Assembly: GCA_035501935.1 (NCBI GenBank)
Contig: DATJVC010000008.1
Span: forward strand, 33,905 to 97,904
DNA from: Gammaproteobacteria bacterium
GTDB lineage: Bacteria > Pseudomonadota > Gammaproteobacteria > JAJPIJ01
Reading direction: 5' to 3'
Length of the DNA stretch: 64,000 nt
A program made the position numbers and the translations under genes. Under the pieces are notes generated by a model, which worked only from the letters and a program-made list of their open reading frames with translations, was not told the DNA's origin and made no database searches. This document shows, piece after piece, positions 46,952 to 56,388 of this stretch; the first letter of the stretch is position 1; each line of letters opens with the position of its first letter.

Positions 46952-49408
46952 CTAAAACAGTTCGGAGTCCTGGCTGGTTCCCGGTGTCCCCGAATTATTG
47001 ACCGCCGCGCTGGTCGGCGGCGCGATGCTTGTCGGCACCTGCTCCTCGCGGAAGGTCTCGAAGATGGCTGCCGGGTCATCGGGCCGGGCCAGCAGGCCGG
47101 TCTGCGGATCGATGCGAACGGTGACGAGCCCCGGCGGCTGCGGCCACAGCGATTCAGGCATCCCCTCCAGCGCTACGCGCATGAAATCGATCCACATCGG
47201 CAGCGCCGCCTTGGCGCCGGTCTCGTCCTTGCCCAGCGGCTGCACCTGATCGAAGCCCACCCAGACCGTTGTCTCCAGCTGTGTGTTGAAACCCGAAAAC
47301 CAGGCGTCTCGCTGGTCATTGGTCGTGCCGGTCTTGCCGGCAATATCGCTGCGTCCCAGCACCCGCGCGCGCTGGCCGGTGCCGTAGTTGATGACATCGC
47401 GCATGATGGAGGTCATCATCCAGCAATTTTGGGGGTTGATGACGCGCGGCGCGAAGGTGGTGTCCGTGGGCGCGGGCGCAGCCGGAGCGCCAGGGGCCGT
47501 GATCTCACAATCATGGCAGGCTCGCCGCGGCGATGCCTGCATCAAGATATGCCCCTGAGCGTCCTGGATGTGATCGATGAAATAGGGCTCGATCAGAAAA
47601 CCGCCGTTGGCGAAGACGCTGTATCCGCGTGCCACTTCAATAGGTGCCAGTTCACCCGTGCCCAGCGCCAGCGAGAGACTGTGCGGCAGGCGGTCCACAT
47701 CGAAGCCAAAATTCCGCACGTAATTCAGGGCCACATCGACCCCCATCTCGCGTACCAGCCGGATGGAAACCAGATTGCGTGACTTGGTCAGCGCTTCACG
47801 CAGGCGGGTGGGGCCGGCGAAATCGCGCTCGTAATTTTCCGGTCGCCAGCTTTCCTCCAGCCCCGGTTCATCAACCACGATGGGTGCGTCATTGATGATG
47901 CTGGCCGGTGTGAACCCATTGTCCAGCGCGGCGGAGTAAAAGAAAGGCTTGAAATTGGAGCCCGGCTGCCGCCGCGCTTGGGTGACACGGTTGAACTTGC
48001 TGTGGGCGTAGTCAAAGCCGCCAACCAGGGCACGGATGGCGCCATCCCCCGGCACCATGGAGATCAATGCGCCCTGCACGGCCGGAATCTGCGCCAGCCG
48101 CCATTGGCGTTGGGATGGTTTGACCGCGGCCTCACTTTTCTTTTTGCGGGCACTGTCATCGCCGGGCTCTTCGTCGGCCGCCAGCTGTACGCGCACTATA
48201 TCGCCAACTTTTACTGTTTCCCGGGCCGTTTTGGGCGCCGGGCCGTGTTTATCCTTGTCAATGTAGGGAGCCGCCCAGGACAAACCGGGCCACTCAACAT
48301 GGATCACCCCCGCGGTTGGGGTGTAAACGTCGATGGATTTGTCGGCGACAGCGGTCACGATGCCCGGCAGCAGATCCACTGAAACTTCGTCATTGGCCAG
48401 CGCCGTCGCCCATTGTGTCTGGGCGCTGTTGGGCGGGAGATCGACATGGCGTTCTGCGCCCCGGTAACCATGGCGTCGATCGTAGTCGATCAACGCGGTG
48501 CGCAACGCGGTGTTTGCCGCCTCCTGCAAACGTGAGTCCAGTGTGGTGTAGACCCGAAAACCGGAAGTGGTCGCCGTCTCTTCACCGTATTTCTCAATTA
48601 AGGCAGAGCGCACCATTTCCGCCATATCCGGGGCTTCGACTTCGATCGGCAGGCCATGGAGGGATGTCGCGATGGGCGCGCGCATGGCCTCGTCATACTG
48701 GGCCTGCGTGACATGGCCTTTCTCCAGCAGGCGGCGCAGCACGTAACTACGACGCTTGAAGGCGGCATCCGGGTCATGCACCGGGTTGTAATCCGTGGGG
48801 GCGGGGGGGATGCCGGCGATGGTGGCCACTTGATCCAGCCGCAGATGCTGCATGTCCGTGCCGTAGTAGACCTCGGCTGCGGCGGCAATGCCGTAGGCGC
48901 GCTGGCCCAGAAATATGGTGTTCAGATAGAGCTCGAGGATTTCATCCTTGCTGAATTCCTGTTCAATCTTCAATGCCAGCAGGATTTCCCTGGCCTTGCG
49001 TACGTAGTCCTTGTGGGGCGTGAGAAAGAAGGCCCGCGCCACCTGCATGGTGATGGTGCTGCCACCCTGGCGCTTGTTGCCGGCGCGCAGTTCGTTGGCA
49101 ATAGCGCGCACCAGCCCCTGCCAATCAACCCCGGGATGTTCGTAGAAACGATCATCCTCGGCGTCCAGAAACGCATGAACGACGATCGGCGGCACGTCTT
49201 TCAAATGTACCGGTGTGCGGCGCTTCTCACCGAATTCACCGAGCAGTCGTCCGTCGCGGGTGTAGATGCGCAGCGGCACCTGCAATTGCACATTCTTGAG
49301 CATTTGGACGTCGGGTAATCCGGGCAACAGGTAGTACACCGTGCCTCCGGCGGCGAGCAATACCGCCAAAAAACCAGCCAAGAGGAGATTGAACGCAAAA
49401 CGCAACAT
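46952..49408 (-). CDS. mrcA: Penicillin-binding protein 1A
   Basis: An 818-residue class A PBP. N-terminal membrane anchor (about 5-28), glycosyltransferase domain with catalytic Glu84 in EDDRFYEH and the RQGGSTITMQ block, an OB-like insert, and the transpeptidase domain with SNFK (Ser484, Lys487), a SRN motif and KTGT. It polymerises and cross-links peptidoglycan. Divergent from pilM; this order (mrcA-pilMNOPQ) is typical of gammaproteobacteria. Confidence 0.96.
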   Translation of the reverse strand: MLRFAFNLLLAGFLAVLLAAGGTVYYLLPGLPDVQMLKNVQLQVPLRIYTRDGRLLGEFGEKRRTPVHLKDVPPIVVHAFLDAEDDRFYEHPGVDWQGLVRAIANELRAGNKRQGGSTITMQVARAFFLTPHKDYVRKAREILLALKIEQEFSKDEILELYLNTIFLGQRAYGIAAAAEVYYGTDMQHLRLDQVATIAGIPPAPTDYNPVHDPDAAFKRRSYVLRRLLEKGHVTQAQYDEAMRAPIATSLHGLPIEVEAPDMAEMVRSALIEKYGEETATTSGFRVYTTLDSRLQEAANTALRTALIDYDRRHGYRGAERHVDLPPNSAQTQWATALANDEVSVDLLPGIVTAVADKSIDVYTPTAGVIHVEWPGLSWAAPYIDKDKHGPAPKTARETVKVGDIVRVQLAADEEPGDDSARKKKSEAAVKPSQRQWRLAQIPAVQGALISMVPGDGAIRALVGGFDYAHSKFNRVTQARRQPGSNFKPFFYSAALDNGFTPASIINDAPIVVDEPGLEESWRPENYERDFAGPTRLREALTKSRNLVSIRLVREMGVDVALNYVRNFGFDVDRLPHSLSLALGTGELAPIEVARGYSVFANGGFLIEPYFIDHIQDAQGHILMQASPRRACHDCEITAPGAPAAPAPTDTTFAPRVINPQNCWMMTSIMRDVINYGTGQRARVLGRSDIAGKTGTTNDQRDAWFSGFNTQLETTVWVGFDQVQPLGKDETGAKAALPMWIDFMRVALEGMPESLWPQPPGLVTVRIDPQTGLLARPDDPAAIFETFREEQVPTSIAPPTSAAVNNSGTPGTSQDSELF

Positions 49409-49602
49409 ATAGTGTTTCGTATTTTTTAATACCGCTATAGGTTATGAAAGTAAAATTTAAACAATAAAAACTTATTTATAGCAATGAATTACGATAAATA
49501 TTTAATTTGTTTTTTAAATAAAATTTGGCTATAGTTATCGCCGGGAGTTAATGTTTAGAGCGATGTATGCTGTATAACCATGCACCATAGAAGGGAAAAA
49601 CA
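49409..49602. promoter_or_regulatory. AT-rich divergent gap mrcA / pilM
   Basis: 194 bp, the most AT-rich stretch in the window (about 49420-49540). It must hold divergent promoters for mrcA and the pil operon. Several TATA-like hexamers are present, but none stands out with a good -35. Such AT-rich gaps often bind silencers, but no specific site is visible. Confidence 0.5.
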
Positions 49603-50664
49603 GTGGCATTGCTAGCGCGAAAAAAGCCGCAGCTGGTGGGCATCGATATCAGTCCTACCACGATCAAGTTGCTCGAGATCAGCCGCAGCGGAAAGAACTA
49701 TAAGGTCGAAAGCTACGCGGTGGAGCCGCTGCCGCCCAACGCGATTGTCGATCGCAACATTGCCGATGTCGCCACCGTGGGCGAAGCCATCGGCCGTGCG
49801 GTCAAGAAATCTGGCACACGAACCAAATTCGCCGCCTGCGCAGTGTCAGGCGCCGCAGTCATCACCAAGGTCATTACCATGGACAAAGGTCTCACGGATG
49901 AGCAAATGGAATCCCAGATCCAGCTTGAGGCCGATCAGTATATACCCTATCCCCTGGAGGAAATACGCCTGGATTTTGAAGTCCAGCGCGCTTCTCCGCA
50001 GGACGCGAACAAGGTGGAGGTACTGCTGGCTGCTTCGCGCAGCGACAATGTCGAAGCGCGGGTGGCGGCGCTGGAAGTGGCGGGATTGACCGCCAAGGTG
50101 GTGGATGTCGAGGCCTTCGCGCTGGAGAACTCCGTCAACCTGATCGTCGATCAAATGACCGGTGGCGGGGAGCCCGGAATCATCGCAGTCGCAGACGTCG
50201 GGGCGACGGTGACGACTTTGAGTGTGCTGCAAGATCGCAAGATTATTTACAACCGCGAGCAGCAATTCGGGGGTCGTCAGCTGACTGAGGAAATCCAGCG
50301 GCGTTACGGATTGTCCTATGAAGAGGCGGGGCTGGCCAAGCGCCAGGGCGGATTGCCTGAAAATTACGAGCCGGAGGTGCTGGAGCCTTTCAAATCCTCC
50401 ATGGCCATGGAAATCAGCCGCGCCCTGCAATTCTTTTACTCCGCGAGCCAGATAGGCGCCGTCGATCACATTCTGGTGGCGGGCGGTTGCGCCGCCATTC
50501 AAGGCATAGCCCAGGTCATCGAGAGCAAGACCGGCACCCGCACCTCGGTGGCGAATCCCTTTGCCCAGATGCAAACCTCGTCACGCCTGCGGGAGGAGAT
50601 TCTTCGCGCCGATGCGCCAGCACTGATGGTGGCTTGTGGTTTGGCCTTGAGGAGCTTCAGCTAA
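49603..50664 (+). CDS. pilM: PilM, type IV pilus inner-membrane platform protein
   Basis: A 353-residue actin-like ATPase of the type IV pilus alignment complex. Visible: LVGIDISPTTIKLLEIS at the N-terminus, ADVGATVTTLSVL with the second phosphate loop, and the FGGRQLTEEIQRRYG block. Recruits PilN to the inner membrane. The start is GTG with GAAGGGA upstream. Overlaps pilN by one base (TAATG). Confidence 0.96.
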   Translation: MALLARKKPQLVGIDISPTTIKLLEISRSGKNYKVESYAVEPLPPNAIVDRNIADVATVGEAIGRAVKKSGTRTKFAACAVSGAAVITKVITMDKGLTDEQMESQIQLEADQYIPYPLEEIRLDFEVQRASPQDANKVEVLLAASRSDNVEARVAALEVAGLTAKVVDVEAFALENSVNLIVDQMTGGGEPGIIAVADVGATVTTLSVLQDRKIIYNREQQFGGRQLTEEIQRRYGLSYEEAGLAKRQGGLPENYEPEVLEPFKSSMAMEISRALQFFYSASQIGAVDHILVAGGCAAIQGIAQVIESKTGTRTSVANPFAQMQTSSRLREEILRADAPALMVACGLALRSFS

Positions 50665-51275
50665 TGGCCCGCATAAACCTTCTACCCTGGCGCGCCGAAC
50701 TGCGGCGTGAGCAACGCAACCAATTTGCCACCATGCTGGGCATCACGGCGGTTGTGGCGATTGTCGCCGCGGCCGCGGTGTGGTGGTACTACGACCAGAA
50801 GATCGATTATCAAAAGCAGCGCAATACATATTTGGATGCTGAAATCGCCAAATTGGACAAGAAAATCGATGAGATTAAGGACATGGAGCAGGAACGGGAA
50901 CGCCTGGTGAAACGCATCGAGGCGATCCAAAACCTGCAGACTGTCAGGCCACTCGAAGTGCGGCTGTTTGATGAGATTGTCACGACCCTGCCTGAAGGCG
51001 TGTTTATCAAGCAGATAGATCAAAAAGGCTCCGCGATCACCATCAGGGGATCCGCACAGTCACAATCGCGGGTGTCAAATTACATGCGCAATATCGAGGC
51101 CTCGAAGTGGCTGACCAATCCGAGGCTCGAAGTGGTGCAAACCCAAACCGCGCCCAAGGAAGGGGAACGCACCAGCGATTTCATACTGCACGTCGATCAA
51201 GTACTGCCCACCCTTGAGGCGGAGCAGCCCAAGGGCAAAAAGGGCGCCAAGAAGCCCGTCAAGAGGGGTGCGTGA
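50664..51275 (+). CDS. pilN: PilN, type IV pilus assembly protein
   Basis: 203 residues: a short N-terminal cytoplasmic segment MARINLLPWRAELRR that docks into PilM, one membrane helix (about 25-43), a coiled coil (45-95) and a periplasmic ferredoxin-like domain (about 110-190). Lysine-rich tail. Start overlaps pilM stop by one base and its stop overlaps the pilO start. Confidence 0.95.
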   Translation: MARINLLPWRAELRREQRNQFATMLGITAVVAIVAAAAVWWYYDQKIDYQKQRNTYLDAEIAKLDKKIDEIKDMEQERERLVKRIEAIQNLQTVRPLEVRLFDEIVTTLPEGVFIKQIDQKGSAITIRGSAQSQSRVSNYMRNIEASKWLTNPRLEVVQTQTAPKEGERTSDFILHVDQVLPTLEAEQPKGKKGAKKPVKRGA

Positions 51276-51910
51276 TGAAACTCTCTGACCTTCAAAATTT
51301 ATCCCTGGATAACGTCGGTACTTGGCCGCTGCCGATCAAGGCGTTCACCATGCTGTTGTTGTTTGCCCTCCTTGTAGGCGGAGGTTACTACGAATTCACC
51401 ATGCCGCAGCTCGAAGAATTGGACAAGGCCCAGAAACAGGAAGCGGACAAACTGTCTGATCTGGACACCAAGCAACAAAAGGCGGCTAACTTGGAGGCTT
51501 TGCGCCTGCAATTGGATGACATCCGCAAAATCATGGATGAGATGAAACAGAAACTGCCCAGCAAGACACAGATTCCGGACCTGCTGCAGAGCGTATCGCA
51601 GGCCGGACTGGGCGCGGGTCTGGAGTTTGAAATTTTCAAGCCCGGTGCGGAAAAACCCGTGGAGTTCTACGTCGAGTTGCCCATTGATATCCGGGTGAAC
51701 GGCCAGTACCACGAATTCGGCAAATTTATCAGCCAGGTGGCCAACTTGGAACGCATTGTGACGGCCCATGACATCAAAATAAAAAGTTCGGGCAAGGGCG
51801 ACAAATTGGTAATGGAGGCCACCGCCAAGACTTACCGTTATCTCGATGAGAAGGAAGAACAGGAGGCTGCGGCTAAAAATGTCAAAGCGAAGCCCGCGAA
51901 GAAAAAATAG
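51275..51910 (+). CDS. pilO: PilO, type IV pilus assembly protein
   Basis: 211 residues: membrane helix about 23-42, coiled coil about 47-95 (QLEELDKAQKQEADKL), then a periplasmic domain with GLEFEIFKPG and FYVELPIDIRVNGQYHEFGKFISQ. Forms a heterodimer with PilN. The ATG is in the pilN stop (TGATG); a GTG 3 nt upstream is an alternative. Confidence 0.94.
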   Translation: MKLSDLQNLSLDNVGTWPLPIKAFTMLLLFALLVGGGYYEFTMPQLEELDKAQKQEADKLSDLDTKQQKAANLEALRLQLDDIRKIMDEMKQKLPSKTQIPDLLQSVSQAGLGAGLEFEIFKPGAEKPVEFYVELPIDIRVNGQYHEFGKFISQVANLERIVTAHDIKIKSSGKGDKLVMEATAKTYRYLDEKEEQEAAAKNVKAKPAKKK

Positions 51911-52475
51911 CAACGCGTTACTGCTAATCCTGACGCTGCTGGGCGTTGCACTGACGGGTTGTGTATCCCGTGACATGAGCGACCTTGAGGCCAGGGTGCA
52001 GGAACTGCTGGCGCGCAAGGCCAGCACATCGATCGAGCCGCTGCCCGAGGTGAAGCTGCCGGAAAGTTACGCCTACCAATCCGCCGATGCGAACCGGCGC
52101 GATCCGTTCGAAAGCTTCAAGAAGGAAGCCGCCACGGCTCAGGCTGCCCAGAAGGGCGCGCCTCAGGATGCCAAGACGGCGGAACTGATGAAGGAGATTG
52201 AGGGGCACAATCTTGAGGATCTGGAGAACTTCGAGCTCGACAGTCTGCGCATGGTTGGCACGTTGCAGGATGCCAATGAATTATGGGGCATTATCCTGGA
52301 CAAGACCGGCACGGTACATCGGGTCAAGGTCGGAAACTACATGGGCAGGAATCACGGCAAGATTTTGAGCATCAGCGAAGACAAGATCGAGTTGAGGGAG
52401 ATTGTCAGTACAACAACTGGCAGCAATGGCTTGGAAGAGCGGTCCGCCAGCATAGCGCTGTCGGAGCCGAAATAA
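51879..52475 (+). CDS. pilP: PilP, type IV pilus lipoprotein
   Basis: 198 residues, lipobox LTGC (Cys28) after a basic signal sequence, a disordered linker and a C-terminal beta domain with LDSLRMVGTLQDANELWGIILDKTGTVHRVKVGNYMGRNHGKI, the segment that binds PilQ. Links the inner-membrane PilMNO platform to the secretin. The start ATG lies 32 nt inside pilO, with AGGAGG 12 nt upstream. Confidence 0.94.
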   Translation: MSKRSPRRKNSNALLLILTLLGVALTGCVSRDMSDLEARVQELLARKASTSIEPLPEVKLPESYAYQSADANRRDPFESFKKEAATAQAAQKGAPQDAKTAELMKEIEGHNLEDLENFELDSLRMVGTLQDANELWGIILDKTGTVHRVKVGNYMGRNHGKILSISEDKIELREIVSTTTGSNGLEERSASIALSEPK

Positions 52476-52492
52476 AGCAGAAGGGGTGACTT

Positions 52493-54628
52493 ATGAACGG
52501 GATGAACGTGAATCGGAAATGGCATTGGGAGCGGATGTGCCGCTGGCTCTTGGTGGCGGCATGGTCGTTATGCAGCCTGGACGCCCTGGCCGATGAACCC
52601 AGCTTGAACGGCATCAAATCGACCGCCCTGCCCGGCGACAAGGTGCAGGTGCGTCTGGAGTTGTCCTCGCCGCCGGCGGACAAGCCGCTCAGCTTCACCA
52701 TCGACAACCCCGCGCGCATCGCGCTGGATTTCCCGGGCACCAAACTCAATCTCGCCAACAAGACCCAGACCATCGGCTCCGGCGCGGCGCAGAGCGTCAG
52801 CGCCGTCGAGGCCGGTGGCCGCACCCGCGTCGTACTGAACTTGGTACGCATGGTGGGTTACGACGTGAAGGTTGACGGCAATGACGTCGTGGTCACCCTC
52901 GACAGTGCCCCGGCTTCGATCAGCACCTCGACGGCCAGCCTGGCGACTGCCGCGCCCGCGGGGCCGGCGGGCGCCGCCAAGGGCGCCATCGAGGGCATAG
53001 ACTTCCGCCGCGGCGACAGTGGTGAAGGCATGGTCATGATCAAGCTGACCGACCCCGCGACGGTGGTCAACATCAACGAGGAGGGCGGGCAAATCATCGC
53101 CGACTTCGTGAACACACAGTTGCCGGAGAACCTGGACCGAAGGCTGGAGGTGACGGATTTCGCCACGCCGGTAAAGGATATCGACACCCGCCGTCATGGC
53201 AATGGCACGCGCATGCGGATCACGCCCGTCACCAATGCGCAATTTGAACATCTGGCCTATCAGATGGACAATCTCTTTACCATCGAACTGAAGCCGTTGA
53301 CCAAGGAAGAGCAGGAAGCGTCGAAGAAAGACAAGTTCGGTTACACGGGCGAGAAACTATCGCTCAACTTCCAGAACATCGAGGTGCGGGCCGTGCTGCA
53401 GTTGCTGGCCGATTTCACCGGTCTGAATCTGGTGGCTTCTGATACGGTGACGGGCAATGTGACGCTGCGTTTGAAGAACGTCCCCTGGGATCAGGCGTTG
53501 GACATTATCCTGCGCTCCAAGGGGCTGGCCATGCGTCAGGCGGGCAACGTCATCATGGTGGCACCCGCCGAGGAGATCGCCACCCGTGAGAAGCTCGAAT
53601 TGGAGCAACAAAAGCAAGTCAAGGATCTGGCGCCACTGCACACCGAGTTCGTGCAGGTAAACTACGCCAAGGCCGACGATATCGCCAAATTGCTCAAGGC
53701 GGAAAAAAACACCCTGATTTCCGATCGTGGCAGTGTCTCCACGGATGAGCGCACCAACACGTTGTTGATTCAGGAGACCGTCGACAAGATTACCGAGATC
53801 CGCAAACTTGTCAGCACATTGGATCGGCCGGTCAAGCAGGTATTGATCGAATCCCGCATTGTGGTCGCCGACGACACCTTCAGCAGGCAGCTCGGCGTGC
53901 GCTTCGGTTACAGCCGGGCCGCGAAGGTTAATGACCTTGGCAATAATGGTACGTATATTGTCGGTGGCAAGGTTCCTGGCGATACGACATTTTTCTCCAA
54001 TGGCACCGCCACACCGACGGCCTTTAATGTCGGCAACGTCGAAAACTACATTGTCAGTCTGCCGGTGACGAGTCCAGCGGGCGCCGTGGAACTGGCCGTC
54101 GGCAAGATCGGCAGCTACCTGCTGCAATTGGAGTTGTCCGCGCTGCAGGCGGAAGGCCGGGGTGAGGTCATCTCCAGTCCGCGCGTGATTACCGCCGATA
54201 AAAAGGAAGCAGTCATCCAGCAAGGCACGGAAATTCCCTACCAGCAGGCCAGCTCCAGCGGCGCCACCTCGGTGTCCTTCAAATCCGCGGTGCTGAGTCT
54301 GAAGGTCACGCCGAACATCACGCCGGATGATCGCATCATTATGGATCTGGCGGTCAACAAGGACGCGGTCGGACAGTTGTTCGCCGGCATACCGAGCATC
54401 GATACCAACAGCGTAACCACGCAGGTGCTGGTGGATAATGGCGAGACCGTGGTGCTGGGTGGCGTGTATACCCAGACCAACCGGAATGATACGACGCGCG
54501 TACCGTTCTTCAGTGACCTGCCTTATTTCGGATTCCTGTTCAGGAATACGAGCATACAGCACGACAAGAAGGAATTGCTGATCTTCGTTACGCCCAAGAT
54601 CATCAAGGAAAGTTTGGCCCTGCAATAA
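52493..54628 (+). CDS. pilQ: PilQ, type IV pilus secretin
   Basis: A 711-residue outer-membrane secretin through which the pilus passes. Signal peptide (about 1-33), N-terminal AMIN domains that bind peptidoglycan, N0 and N1 domains (the LSLNFQNIEVRAVLQLLADFTGLNLV block is the N0/STN type), and the secretin core with VITADKKEAVIQQGTEIPY, LKVTPNITPDDRIIM and a late GGVYTQTNRN followed by PFFSDLPYFGFLF. Ends in a terminator. Confidence 0.96.
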   Translation: MNGMNVNRKWHWERMCRWLLVAAWSLCSLDALADEPSLNGIKSTALPGDKVQVRLELSSPPADKPLSFTIDNPARIALDFPGTKLNLANKTQTIGSGAAQSVSAVEAGGRTRVVLNLVRMVGYDVKVDGNDVVVTLDSAPASISTSTASLATAAPAGPAGAAKGAIEGIDFRRGDSGEGMVMIKLTDPATVVNINEEGGQIIADFVNTQLPENLDRRLEVTDFATPVKDIDTRRHGNGTRMRITPVTNAQFEHLAYQMDNLFTIELKPLTKEEQEASKKDKFGYTGEKLSLNFQNIEVRAVLQLLADFTGLNLVASDTVTGNVTLRLKNVPWDQALDIILRSKGLAMRQAGNVIMVAPAEEIATREKLELEQQKQVKDLAPLHTEFVQVNYAKADDIAKLLKAEKNTLISDRGSVSTDERTNTLLIQETVDKITEIRKLVSTLDRPVKQVLIESRIVVADDTFSRQLGVRFGYSRAAKVNDLGNNGTYIVGGKVPGDTTFFSNGTATPTAFNVGNVENYIVSLPVTSPAGAVELAVGKIGSYLLQLELSALQAEGRGEVISSPRVITADKKEAVIQQGTEIPYQQASSSGATSVSFKSAVLSLKVTPNITPDDRIIMDLAVNKDAVGQLFAGIPSIDTNSVTTQVLVDNGETVVLGGVYTQTNRNDTTRVPFFSDLPYFGFLFRNTSIQHDKKELLIFVTPKIIKESLALQ

Positions 54629-54648
54629 GATATTCCCATCGATGTTCG

Positions 54649-54676
54649 GGGGAGTGCCATTGGCACTCCCCTTTTT
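54649..54676 (+). terminator. Terminator after pilQ
   Basis: GGGGAGTGCC and GGCACTCCCC form a 10-bp perfect stem with loop ATT and a T5 tail, 20 nt after the pilQ stop. It separates pilMNOPQ from aroK. Confidence 0.93.
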
Positions 54677-54732
54677 ATTTGGCGCGTCGCGTGCCAAGCT
54701 ATCTTTTGATCCTTGTCGCCCGTCTCCCCCAC

Positions 54733-55278
54733 GTGTCACGATCCGCCGCACACAATCTATTCCTGATCGGTCCCATGGGGGTGGGCAAGACCACCATTGG
54801 CCGGCAACTGGCCAAGAGCCTGCATCGTGAATTCATCGACAGTGATCGCGAGATCGAACAGCGCACCGGCGTGCGCATCGCGCTGATTTTCGAGATCGAA
54901 GGCGAGGCGGGTTTTCGTGAGCGGGAAAGCCAGATGCTGACTGATCTGACCCGCCGGCGGGATATTGTGCTTGCCACCGGCGGCGGCGCCGTCATCCGCG
55001 CGGAGAACCGGCGACTGCTGAGTGACCGCGGCGTGGTGGTATACCTGCGCGCGCCGCTGGCGTTGCTGGTGGAACGCACGGCCCGCGATCGACAACGCCC
55101 GCTGCTTCAGAATAACGATCCCAAGGCCACATTGACCGCGCTGCTGGCCGAGCGTGAACCGCTGTACCGCGAGATTGCCGATTTGATTGTCGATACCGGC
55201 CACCGTACAGTACGCCACATCGTGAATGAAATCCGCGTCTTTCTTGACGCCTGCCAGGATGCACACCGTCCACGTTAA
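54733..55278 (+). CDS. aroK: AroK, shikimate kinase
   Basis: 181 residues. Walker [12 protein letters not shown], the shikimate-binding [11 protein letters not shown], the LATGGGAVI segment and the RDRQRPLL lid are present. Phosphorylates shikimate. The chosen GTG begins [15 protein letters not shown] and gives normal length; a TTG 54 nt upstream would start in the terminator region and add a hydrophobic tail. Followed by aroB with a 20-nt overlap. Confidence 0.93.
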   Translation: MSRSAAHNLFLIGPMGVGKTTIGRQLAKSLHREFIDSDREIEQRTGVRIALIFEIEGEAGFRERESQMLTDLTRRRDIVLATGGGAVIRAENRRLLSDRGVVVYLRAPLALLVERTARDRQRPLLQNNDPKATLTALLAEREPLYREIADLIVDTGHRTVRHIVNEIRVFLDACQDAHRPR

Positions 55279-56368
55279 TCTCGCGGAACGCGGCTACCCG
55301 ATATACATCGCGCCCGGACTGCTTGACGATCCGAAATGGCTTGCACATCTGCGTGGCCGGCAGGTGATGATCGTCACCAACACCATTGTGGGCCCGTTGT
55401 ATCAGGCGCGGGTGGAACACACGCTCGCGAAACATCATCCCGGCTGCGAGGTGCGGAGCGTGGTGCTGCCGGATGGCGAGGAACACAAGACGCTTGCGGT
55501 CATGAGCGAAATCGTAACGGCGCTGCTGCAAAATCGGTTTGACCGCGGTTGCGCGCTGTTGGCGCTGGGCGGCGGCGTGGTGGGCGACCTCACCGGCTTC
55601 GCCGCCGCCTGTTACCAGCGGGGCGTGGATCACTTGCAATTTCCGACCACCCTGCTGGCGCAGGTCGACTCCGCCGTGGGCGGCAAGACCGCCGTCAACC
55701 ATGCGCTGGGCAAGAACATGATCGGCGCATTTCACCAGCCCCGGGCGGTGGTTGCCGATACTGCGACACTGCACACGCTGCCGGAGCGGGAACTGCACGC
55801 CGGCCTCGCCGAGGTGATCAAATACGGATTGATCCGCGATGCGGAATTTTTCAACTGGCTGGAAAACAATCTCGATGTCCTGTTGCGCCGGGACGACGCG
55901 GCACTGGCCTATGCCATCGCCCGCTCGTGCCGCAACAAGGCGGAGGTGGTGGCGGCGGACGAGCGCGAAGCCGGTGGGCGGGCGCTGCTAAATCTGGGTC
56001 ATACCTTCGGTCATGCCATCGAGACCGGCCTCGGCTACGGCGTATGGCTGCATGGCGAGGCGGTGGGCGCCGGCATGGCGATGGCGGCTGATCTTTCCCA
56101 TCGACTCGGCTGGCTCAGCCAGGTCGATGCAGCGAGGATCCGCGCCCTTCTCAAGCGCGCCCATCTGCCCGCAGCCGCGCCGGCTTCGCTGGACGCCGCG
56201 CGTTTACGTGAACTCATGGCGGTGGACAAGAAAACCCAGGCCGGTCGTCTGCGACTGGTTCTGCTCAGACGCATCGGTGAGGCGGTGGTGACGGCGGACT
56301 TCGAGACGGCGGCGCTGATGACCACGCTGCGCACCTGCTGTGCCACGGACGCGACGTCCGCCGCATGA
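55259..56368 (+). CDS. aroB: AroB, 3-dehydroquinate synthase
   Basis: A 369-residue NAD- and zinc-dependent enzyme that closes the dehydroquinate ring. Seen: [57 protein letters not shown] region (recognised in parts), AEVIKYGLI, the zinc ligands in [12 protein letters not shown] and HGEAVGAGM. The ATG overlaps aroK by 20 nt. Followed 20 nt later by the damX-like gene. Confidence 0.96.
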   Translation: MHTVHVNLAERGYPIYIAPGLLDDPKWLAHLRGRQVMIVTNTIVGPLYQARVEHTLAKHHPGCEVRSVVLPDGEEHKTLAVMSEIVTALLQNRFDRGCALLALGGGVVGDLTGFAAACYQRGVDHLQFPTTLLAQVDSAVGGKTAVNHALGKNMIGAFHQPRAVVADTATLHTLPERELHAGLAEVIKYGLIRDAEFFNWLENNLDVLLRRDDAALAYAIARSCRNKAEVVAADEREAGGRALLNLGHTFGHAIETGLGYGVWLHGEAVGAGMAMAADLSHRLGWLSQVDAARIRALLKRAHLPAAAPASLDAARLRELMAVDKKTQAGRLRLVLLRRIGEAVVTADFETAALMTTLRTCCATDATSAA

Positions 56369-56388
56369 TTTTTCAGGGTGTGTGAGTC